Program-made: the position numbers and the translations under genes
NCBI GenBank assembly: GCA_947505915.1
Contig: CANNNH010000084.1
Location: forward strand, 1-6,529
Direction: 5' to 3'
Length of the DNA: 6,529 nucleotides
Origin: Comamonadaceae bacterium
GTDB taxonomy: Bacteria > Pseudomonadota > Gammaproteobacteria > Burkholderiales > Burkholderiaceae
Shown: one piece after another, positions 1 through 3,473 of the stretch
How positions within the stretch are numbered: position 1 is the first letter of the stretch
Layout of the letters: the number at the start of each line of letters is the position of its first letter
The notes under the pieces: model-generated
Databases searched by the model: none
What the model was told of the DNA's origin: nothing
Seen by the model: only the letters and a program-made list of their open reading frames with translations

Positions 1-8
1 ATTTTCAT
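1..8 (-). CDS. Start of an unseen gene coupled to the DUF4258 gene (partial)
   Basis: On the minus strand an ATG at 8-6 overlaps the TGA stop (7-5) of the DUF4258 gene as ATGA, then reads AAA AT before the window ends. Four-base ATGA overlaps are typical of translationally coupled pairs. DUF4258 genes are often followed by a small partner, for example a YgiT/MqsA-like zinc-finger or HTH antitoxin. Only Met-Lys is visible, so the product is unknown and even the existence of the gene is an inference from the overlap. Confidence 0.3.
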
Positions 9-259
9 GGCGATACTCCATACTTTTCAAACTTGCTAGTTGCCATCACAGTGACTACCAACACAACGACTTCACCTTCACTGATAACTCGAAGTAACTG
101 TTTGTTACCAGCTCTTTCAATGAAACCTTGCGACTCAATTCGGCCATGGTCCGCGGGTATTTGCCGGATAGGATTTTTAAGCGTCTCCTCAACCTCCCGT
201 TGGCTGATACCTCGCTCAGCCATGCGAGCTAGAGCATGTTTTGTGTAGGAGATTGTCAT
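5..259 (-). CDS. DUF4258 domain protein, putative small toxin-like protein
   Basis: This is an 84-residue protein spanning essentially one DUF4258 domain. The N-terminal signature reads TKHALARMAERGIS (about residues 6-19), followed by a helix (REVEETLKNP). A C-terminal beta-rich core (QLLRVISEGEVVVLVVTVM, about 54-72) matches the family pattern of Thr-x-His-Ala, Arg-Met-x-x-Arg-Gly-Ile and a final hydrophobic strand ending near VT. DUF4258 proteins are small, RelE/MqsR-like in predicted shape, and often sit in TA-like pairs; their biochemistry is largely unproven. The ATG at 259 has no recognisable Shine-Dalgarno sequence, only AT-rich DNA. The stop overlaps a following ATG at the window edge, suggesting a coupled partner. 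The lower GC of this gene and its upstream region, compared with the vapC block, suggests separate acquisition. The family call is good; the toxin role is inferred. Confidence 0.7.
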   Translation of the reverse strand: MTISYTKHALARMAERGISQREVEETLKNPIRQIPADHGRIESQGFIERAGNKQLLRVISEGEVVVLVVTVMATSKFEKYGVSP

Positions 260-412
260 TTTTTCATTATATAACTTCTTTTATAATTTCGGAAAATTCA
301 ATTCAATACTCGCCAGGCAGCTTAATCACCCAGTACTCACCTCAAAAAAATCTGCCCCCGCAAGTCCTGCTTCATCACTTCGGTCAAAGCCAGCCAGTCT
401 TTTTCTTCGGAC
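260..412. other. AT-rich spacer with possible coding remnants
   Basis: This stretch separates the DUF4258 gene from the left repeat and holds no complete gene. Positions 260-306 are AT-rich and include a TATAAT on the minus strand (271-266), only 6 bases upstream of the DUF4258 ATG. No convincing -35 goes with it, so if it is used the transcript would be nearly leaderless. At 337-411 the minus strand has an open stretch reading SEEKDWLALTEVMKQDLRGQ followed by IFLR and a stop. At about 301-338 another minus frame reads EYWVIKLPGEY then a stop. Both look protein-like and may be pieces of one decayed gene, but I do not recognise a family. Confidence 0.35.
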
Positions 413-460
413 AGCCAACAAGCCGCCGTAGCCGGGCAGGTAGTAGACGGCGTTTTTCAT
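413..460 (-). pseudogene. 5' remnant of a probable alpha/beta-hydrolase-like gene (copy 1)
   Basis: The vapC stop (459-457) overlaps an ATG at 460-458 as ATGA. From it reads MKNAVYYLPGYGGLLA, after which the sequence departs from the other repeat copy, and the frame ends in a stop after 44 codons. A YLPGYGG segment right after the start is typical of the first strand and oxyanion-hole loop of alpha/beta hydrolases. In this copy only 16 codons survive before unrelated sequence. The assignment comes from this short motif alone. The intact ancestor may have been a third gene in an antitoxin-toxin-hydrolase operon. Confidence 0.35.
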
Positions 461-804
461 GCCATCAAGAGAACACCCGCCTCTCGCGCCGCAGCCTGCT
501 GGCGTGCGTCAAGTGTTGCGAGCGGCAGTCCTTCGCGCAGCGCCAATTCCAAGTAGGCCGCGTCGTAAGCCGAGAGGCCAAACTGGCGGGCCAAATCCAG
601 GGTGTCGTGCAACGCTCTTTGTGCAGAGCTTGCATCCACAGCAATATCAAGCTTGTCCAGAAGTTCAATGAATGCTGATGCCTGCGCCAAAGTGATCTTT
701 TGCAATCGCTGACTTTTGGCAACCACGTTGGCCACCTCTAGTGGCCACAATGAAGGAACCCTAGCTCCGGTTTCCTGCAGTTGAGCCAAAACCTTGTCGG
801 CCAG
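414..804. repeat. 391-bp direct repeat, copy 1 (pairs with 1962-2352)
   Basis: This segment aligns without gaps to 1962-2352 at a constant offset of 1548 bases. By hand count there are about 23 mismatches (roughly 94% identity). It covers codons 25-139 of the PIN toxin gene and the first 16 codons of a downstream reading frame. Most changes within vapC are synonymous; only about four residues differ. The copies therefore diverged while both were under protein-level selection, or arrived separately, rather than by a very recent tandem duplication. Identity stops abruptly at both ends. Confidence 0.93.
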
Positions 805-876
805 CTCACAGCCCGATGGGTCCGATTGCGGTAATAGCCAGAGCATGGCGACCGAGTTATCCAAAACAAAACTCAT
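457..876 (-). CDS. vapC: PIN-domain toxin (VapC-like) paired with a Phd-type antitoxin
   Basis: This 139-residue protein has a complete PIN domain. VapC toxins are Mg2+-dependent ribonucleases that inhibit growth by cutting tRNA or rRNA. The four expected acidic positions are visible: Asp6 in FVLDNS, Glu47 in PLEVANV, Asp105 in SAYDAAYLELA and Asp123 in LATLDARQ. The length is normal. Its ATG (876-874) overlaps the antitoxin stop (875-873) as ATGA, so it is translated as the second gene of a coupled pair, with the antitoxin made first. Its own stop overlaps the ATG of a short hydrolase-like remnant. Codons 25-139 lie in the 391-bp repeat, and a second copy at 2005-2352 lacks the N-terminal part. 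All catalytic residues are present, so this copy should be functional. The target RNA cannot be told from sequence. Confidence 0.9.
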   Translation of the reverse strand: MSFVLDNSVAMLWLLPQSDPSGCELADKVLAQLQETGARVPSLWPLEVANVVAKSQRLQKITLAQASAFIELLDKLDIAVDASSAQRALHDTLDLARQFGLSAYDAAYLELALREGLPLATLDARQQAAAREAGVLLMA

Positions 877-1154
877 GCGCGGCCGTCCTCAAGCATCTCC
901 CGCAGATCCATGCCAGCCCCGGCGCTGGCCGCGCGCTGCGCCTGCATGAATTCACGCATCTTGGATGCTGCCGATTCGCGCCGCTGCGCCGGTGCCACCG
1001 CGGGCACAAGACGGGCCACCGCTTGGCCGCGAACGGAAATCTCAAAAGTCTGCCCGGCCTGAACCTGACGCAGAAGGTGCGGCAGGTGCGTTTTGGCCTC
1101 ATAAGAACCTACGGACTTGGGGCTTGCGGGTGGACTGCTTGGCTTGGCTGGCAT
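873..1154 (-). CDS. Phd/YefM-family antitoxin of the PIN toxin pair
   Basis: This 93-residue protein neutralises the PIN toxin encoded immediately downstream and probably represses its own operon. The Phd/YefM fold is seen at about residues 14-53: VGSYEAKTHLPHLLRQV, then an AGQTFEISVRGQ strand-turn and AVARLVPA, the classic N-terminal DNA-binding and dimerisation module. The C-terminal part (about 60-93, SAASKMREFMQAQRA then MDLREMLEDGRA) is amphipathic and is the expected toxin-binding tail. I chose the ATG at 1154-1152 because it leaves a short Ser/Pro-rich leader before the domain. The frame is open further upstream, but only as antisense of vapB. The Shine-Dalgarno is weak (AGAG about 10 bases upstream). 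A promoter-like TTGACT-17-TATTCT lies just upstream. Pairing of a Phd-type antitoxin with a PIN toxin is well known. Confidence 0.88.
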   Translation of the reverse strand: MPAKPSSPPASPKSVGSYEAKTHLPHLLRQVQAGQTFEISVRGQAVARLVPAVAPAQRRESAASKMREFMQAQRAASAGAGMDLREMLEDGRA

Positions 1155-1187
1155 GGCAAACGCTCTATGTTTGTGGTCAAGTAATTG

Positions 1188-1216
1188 AGAATAGACCAGG
1201 TGAGTAGACCAGTCAA
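1188..1216 (-). promoter_or_regulatory. Predicted sigma70 promoter of the phd-vapC pair
   Basis: Read on the minus strand, a TTGACT (1216-1211) is followed by a 17-base spacer and TATTCT (1193-1188). Start of transcription would fall near 1181, giving a leader of about 26 bases before the antitoxin ATG. The spacing is ideal and the -35 matches consensus at five of six bases. This is a prediction from sequence only. Confidence 0.5.
1192..1212. promoter_or_regulatory. Candidate antitoxin operator: two 8-bp direct repeats
   Basis: TAGACCAG occurs at 1192-1199 and again at 1205-1212, 13 bases apart. The copies touch the -10 and the -35 of the predicted phd promoter. A further inverted half-site, TGGTC, lies at 1174-1178. 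Repeated half-sites across the core promoter are what autorepression by a Phd-type antitoxin would need. Binding is inferred. Confidence 0.4.
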
Positions 1217-1233
1217 CTCCATAGGCCTTTTTT

Positions 1234-1250
1234 GTATATCCTGTATATAC
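1234..1250. promoter_or_regulatory. Candidate VapB operator: GTATAT-N5-ATATAC palindrome
   Basis: A perfect inverted repeat with 6-base arms (1234-1239 and 1245-1250) and a 5-base centre lies 25 bases before the vapB ATG. It also contains a tandem TGTATAT. A TATACT at 1246-1251 could be the vapB -10, but no good -35 is visible. AbrB/SpoVT-type antitoxins bind such palindromes to repress their own operon, so this is the natural operator candidate. Confidence 0.5.
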
Positions 1251-1262
1251 TTTGGCATTGAT

Positions 1263-1267
1263 GGAGG
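1263..1267 (+). promoter_or_regulatory. Shine-Dalgarno GGAGG that fixes the vapB start
   Basis: GGAGG ends 7 bases before the ATG at 1275, which is ideal spacing. It sets that ATG as the start in preference to upstream in-frame starts from 1185 on. Confidence 0.8.
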
Positions 1268-1274
1268 AAACTAT

Positions 1275-1529
1275 ATGTTGACCCGTATCTTCAAAAGCGG
1301 AAATTCCCTGGCGGTACGCATACCCAAAGAGCTGGTCTTTGAGGGCGGCGCACAAGACGTTGACATCGAGCGTGTTGGCAATACGCTGGTGCTGCGCCCG
1401 GTCGTGACAGAAACGATTGGCGACCTGAGCGATATTTTTGCGGCCTTCCCCAAAGGCTTCATGGCCGAAGGCCGTGAGTTCCATGAACAGCGTGAGCGCG
1501 ATTGGGGCGGCAGCGGTTTAAAGCCCTAG
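1275..1529 (+). CDS. vapB: VapB antitoxin, SpoVT/AbrB (swapped-hairpin) family
   Basis: This 84-residue antitoxin partners the VapC encoded 8 bases downstream. The N-terminal half is a standard AbrB/MazE-type DNA-binding domain: MLTRIFKSGNSLAVRIPKEL (1-20), then the second hairpin VDIERVGNTLVLRPV (about 29-43). The C-terminal half (FPKGFMAEGREFHEQRERDW, about 58-77) matches the toxin-wrapping tail of VapB proteins, where an arginine-containing segment enters the toxin active site. Length is typical. The start is well supported by GGAGG at 1263-1267. It is divergent from the phd-vapC pair, with a palindrome and a TATACT-like -10 upstream, so autoregulation is likely. Nothing suggests damage. 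Confidence 0.93.
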   Translation: MLTRIFKSGNSLAVRIPKELVFEGGAQDVDIERVGNTLVLRPVVTETIGDLSDIFAAFPKGFMAEGREFHEQRERDWGGSGLKP

Positions 1530-1537
1530 GTTTTTTT

Positions 1538-1945
1538 ATGCGCTACATGCTCGACACCAACATCTGCATCTACCTGATCAACGCGCACCCGCCGCAAGTG
1601 GTTCAGCGGTTCAAGACCGCCACTTTGGGACAAGTCGTCATGTCGGTGGTCACCTACGCAGAACTTTGCCACGGTGTAGAGCGCTGCGTTGGCGCAGACC
1701 GTACCCAAGCTGCCAATTCCCTTGCGCGCCTGATCGGGCGCGTGCCGGTGGTGGGCTTTGAGTCAAGTGCAGCCGAAAGCTACGGCGTGCTGGCCGTGGC
1801 GGTGCGCGACCGGCGACGCGACGCCATGGACCGCCTGATTGCCGCCCATGCGCTGAGCCTGGGTCTGACGCTGGTCACCAACAACGAGGCCGACTTCCAG
1901 GACTACCCAGGCCTGAGCGTTGAAAACTGGGTTGCCGCAGCCTGA
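1538..1945 (+). CDS. vapC: VapC ribonuclease toxin (PIN domain)
   Basis: This 135-residue PIN-domain toxin is the partner of the preceding VapB. Expected active-site acids are Asp6 (YMLDTN), Glu42 (TYAELCHG), Asp98 (AMDRLIAAHA) and Asp119 (NNEADF). The segments LIAAHALSLGLTLVTNN and the ending PGLSVENW are hallmarks of the VapC/FitB group, some members of which cleave initiator tRNA. The usual Gly-x-x-Ile-Gly before the third acid is replaced by an arginine-rich DRRRDAM stretch, which may affect substrate choice. The ATG at 1538 gives the family-typical MRYMLDTN start; an ATG at 1547 is the alternative. The 8-base gap after the vapB stop is G plus seven T, with only AGG as a weak ribosome site, so translation may depend on coupling to vapB. 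It is a different subfamily from the PIN toxin at 457-876. Confidence 0.93.
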   Translation: MRYMLDTNICIYLINAHPPQVVQRFKTATLGQVVMSVVTYAELCHGVERCVGADRTQAANSLARLIGRVPVVGFESSAAESYGVLAVAVRDRRRDAMDRLIAAHALSLGLTLVTNNEADFQDYPGLSVENWVAAA

Positions 1946-2008
1946 CCGACCCAGGCCGGTGGCCAACAAGCCGCCGTAGCCGGGCAGGTAATAGACAGCT
2001 TTTTTCAT
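1946..2008 (-). pseudogene. 5' remnant of a probable alpha/beta-hydrolase-like gene (copy 2)
   Basis: The truncated vapC copy ends with a TGA that overlaps an ATG (2008-2006). From it reads MKKAVYYLPGYGGLLATGLG, after which the frame runs antisense into the 3' end of the vapC at 1538-1945. It matches copy 1 for 16 codons with one substitution (Asn3 to Lys), then continues a few codons further. The YLPGYGG motif suggests an alpha/beta hydrolase N-terminus. The rest of the gene is missing in both copies, cut at different points. Confidence 0.35.
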
Positions 2009-2352
2009 GCCATCAAAGGCACACCCGCTTCTCGCGCCGCAGCCTGCTGGCGTGCGTCAAGTGTTGCGAGCGGCAGACCTTCGCGCAGCGCCAATTCCAG
2101 ATAGGCGGCGTCGTAAGCCGAGAGGCCAAACTGGCGGGCCAAATCCAGGGTGTCGTGCAAGGCTCTTTGTGCAGAGCTTGCATCCACAACAATATCAAGC
2201 TTGTCCAGCAGCTCAATGAACGCTGATGCCTGCGCCAAAGTGATCTTTTGCAATCGCTGACTTTTGGCAACCACGTTGGCCGCCTCAAGTGACCACAATG
2301 AAGGCACCCTCGCCCCGGTTTCCTGAAGTTGAGCCAAAACCTTGTCGGCCAG
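1962..2352. repeat. 391-bp direct repeat, copy 2 (pairs with 414-804)
   Basis: This is the second copy of the 391-bp repeat, same orientation and same length, offset 1548. It ends at codon 25 of the PIN toxin, where sequence switches at 2353 to a nucleotidyltransferase fragment. Recombination between the two copies would remove 1548 bp, including the antitoxin genes at 873-1154 and 1275-1529, the toxin gene at 1538-1945 and the 5' end of the toxin gene at 457-876. Confidence 0.93.
2005..2352 (-). pseudogene. vapC: 5'-truncated second copy of the PIN toxin gene
   Basis: This copy matches residues 25-139 of the PIN toxin at 457-876, with four substitutions in the aligned part (Pro45 to Ser, Val48 to Ala, Ala79 to Val, Leu136 to Pro in copy-1 numbering). 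The first 24 residues are missing, including the catalytic Asp6 and the first strand of the fold. No antitoxin gene precedes it. The frame remains open upstream of 2352 but through unrelated sequence without ATG; the only internal start is a TTG at 2337. Glu47, Asp105 and Asp123 equivalents persist. A PIN protein without its first strand and first acid should not fold or cut, so this is most likely a dead copy. It could still serve as recombination substrate. Confidence 0.88.
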
Positions 2353-2624
2353 TAAACAACGACTCGCAGGCGGTCGGCAACATGTGCCGCTTTCAAGCCA
2401 ACCCGAACTCGCCTGTCTACGCAGAATTCGTGTCCTTGACGCTCAAAACACTGGGCACAGTGCCGGTGCTGCGCGAAGCCTTGCAAGCCCTGCTGTCCGC
2501 TCTCCAATCTGCCTGGGTTTATGGCTCAGTCGCCAAGCAAACGGATACCGCTCAAAGTGACGTTGATGTGATGCTGGTTGGCAAGGGCTTGCAGCTCAGC
2601 CAGGTGCTGGCCTTAGCAAGTTAA
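2353..2624 (+). pseudogene. Nucleotidyltransferase-domain regulator fragment, both ends missing
   Basis: The frame from about 2355 to the TAA at 2622-2624 reads AVGNMCRFQANPNSPVYAEF, a linker, then VYGSVAKQTDTAQSDVDVML. The second part is the pol-beta/MNT nucleotidyltransferase signature GS-x-A-x(7)-S-D-x-D. The first part resembles the end of the winged-helix domain plus linker of a family that fuses HTH to nucleotidyltransferase. The helix-turn-helix itself is missing because the sequence switches to the vapC repeat at 2352/2353. The C-terminal half stops early at LSQVLALAS. The first ATG inside is at 2382, with no convincing ribosome site. The motif Gly after Ala-Lys is Gln here. This is probably a relic whose 5' end was lost in the same event that cut vapC copy 2. 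Confidence 0.75.
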
Positions 2625-2652
2625 AATGTATTCAAATTTACACGGGACTTGC
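2616..2652. promoter_or_regulatory. Inverted repeat upstream of the VbhA-like gene
   Basis: GCAAGT (2616-2621) and ACTTGC (2647-2652) face each other across 25 AT-rich bases that include TAAAAT (2622-2627), a possible -10. The right arm ends just before the ATG at 2654. It could be an operator or a leader hairpin; no good -35 pairs with the TAAAAT. Weak evidence. Confidence 0.25.
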
Positions 2653-2653
2653 C

Positions 2654-2848
2654 ATGCCAAATCCAGTTTTAAACCAGTCTGCACGCCAGAAAAGCGTAGC
2701 CAATATGCTGGCTACGCTACGAATTGAAAAGCTCAGCCCAAGCGAAAGCCTCAAGCCCTCGCTGCAGGCCTATGTAGATGGGCAAAAGACCACCACTGAT
2801 TTGCTCAACGAAGTCAAAGCCAAATATGGCGCGCTACGACGCGGATGA
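2654..2848 (+). CDS. VbhA-like antitoxin of a Fic toxin
   Basis: This 64-residue protein is encoded immediately before, and overlapping by 23 bases, a Fic-family gene, the standard class I Fic arrangement. VbhA-like antitoxins bind Fic and place a glutamate of an (S/T)xxxE(G/N) helix into the ATP site, blocking AMP transfer. Here the helix reads NMLATLRIEKLSPSE, giving Thr21-x3-Glu25. The following residue, normally Gly or Asn, is Lys26. The C-terminal part (LQAYVDGQKTTTDLLNEVKAKYG, about 38-60) matches the second half of the family (YV-x-G, then T-x-x-x-L). The ATG has a modest GGGA six bases upstream. GC content is lower than in the right-hand genes, suggesting foreign origin. The family call is firm because of the partner; the effect of Lys26 is unknown. 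Confidence 0.82.
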   Translation: MPNPVLNQSARQKSVANMLATLRIEKLSPSESLKPSLQAYVDGQKTTTDLLNEVKAKYGALRRG

Positions 2849-3473
2849 CGTCTACTGCATCCCTGGAACTGCTGTTCTCAAGAACAAAGCCGGGATAACG
2901 GATCAAGAACAGCTTGATGAATACGAAGGCGACTTCACAGCCATTCGCCTTCTGGAACTTACACAAAACCCAGTCGAAGGATCTTTCGACTTAGCGCATC
3001 TCTGCAAAATTCATCAGTATCTGTTACAGGATGTGTACGAGTGGGCTGGCGAAGTCAGGACTGTGGACATCATCCGAGGTGACAGTCGTTTTTGCAATGT
3101 GCGTCAAATCCAGTCCTACTCGAACACAGTTTTTAGCGCTCTCGCAACTGAGAAATATCTGCGCAACTTAGAGGCCAATGTTTTTTCCAAAAGGTTAGCC
3201 CACTACTTATCTGAGATCAATGCAGTGCATCCGTTCCGCGAAGGTAATGGTCGAGTACAAAGGCTATTTATTTCGCAATTAGCTGAGTCTGTACCAAGAC
3301 AGCGCCTGAGGGGCCTTGCGATGCTTCACCTGCACCCTAAAACTTGCAACAAATGCCAAATAAAGGCATGCTTTGTCTGCGCATACTCGCAAGACTTTGT
3401 TTGGGAACATCGCCATGCCAGACACCCTGATCTGCCGCCGTACTGCTTTTTTATCCAACGCCCCGGCCTTTGA
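2826..3473 (+). CDS. fic: Fic-family protein adenylyltransferase, C-terminus apparently lost
   Basis: Fic proteins transfer AMP from ATP to target proteins; VbhT/FicT toxins act on gyrase and topoisomerase IV. The first 155 residues are a typical class I Fic domain: MARYDADDVYCIPGTAVLKN, then FDLAHLCKIHQYLLQDVYEWAGEVRTVDI (about 54-82). The flap follows near RGDSRF, and the full active-site loop HPFREGNGRVQR is at 135-146 with catalytic His135 intact. After LFISQLAES (about 147-155, near base 3290) the expected last helices are absent. Sixty residues unlike the family follow, ending inside the next gene. I infer a deletion or recombination point near 3290. The ATG at 2826 overlaps the antitoxin gene, and translation is probably coupled to it. 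The catalytic core may be present but folding is doubtful, so this may be a pseudogene. The new tail contains CxxC-x4-CxxC at residues 174-185. Confidence 0.8.
   Translation: MARYDADDVYCIPGTAVLKNKAGITDQEQLDEYEGDFTAIRLLELTQNPVEGSFDLAHLCKIHQYLLQDVYEWAGEVRTVDIIRGDSRFCNVRQIQSYSNTVFSALATEKYLRNLEANVFSKRLAHYLSEINAVHPFREGNGRVQRLFISQLAESVPRQRLRGLAMLHLHPKTCNKCQIKACFVCAYSQDFVWEHRHARHPDLPPYCFFIQRPGL
3290..3414. other. Junction and leader before the S1C gene
   Basis: This segment follows the point where Fic homology ends and runs to the S1C start. It is read through by the Fic frame but codes for nothing I recognise. It holds a small hairpin, ATGCC (3353-3357) with GGCAT (3365-3369) around a 7-base loop, without a T-tract, so it is not a proper terminator. 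TTGCAA (3344-3349) is a possible -35 but no good -10 follows. The S1C promoter should lie here but is not clear. Confidence 0.35.

Noticed and set aside
1155..1484. N-terminal extension of the Phd-type antitoxin by 110 codons
   Set aside because: The extra part is antisense of vapB and of the divergent control region. The ATG at 1154 gives a normal antitoxin length and sits below a promoter-like sequence.
1523..1537. Rho-independent terminator at CCTAGG plus T7
   Set aside because: The palindrome has six bases and no loop, so it cannot form a stable hairpin; it also lies between two genes that must be co-transcribed.
414..2352. Insertion-sequence or integron-cassette origin of the repeats
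   Set aside because: The repeats are coding sequence of a vapC gene without terminal inverted repeats or a transposase, and I find no attC-like core sites at their ends.
3353..3369. Terminator after the Fic gene
   Set aside because: The stem is only five base pairs and is followed by no T-tract.
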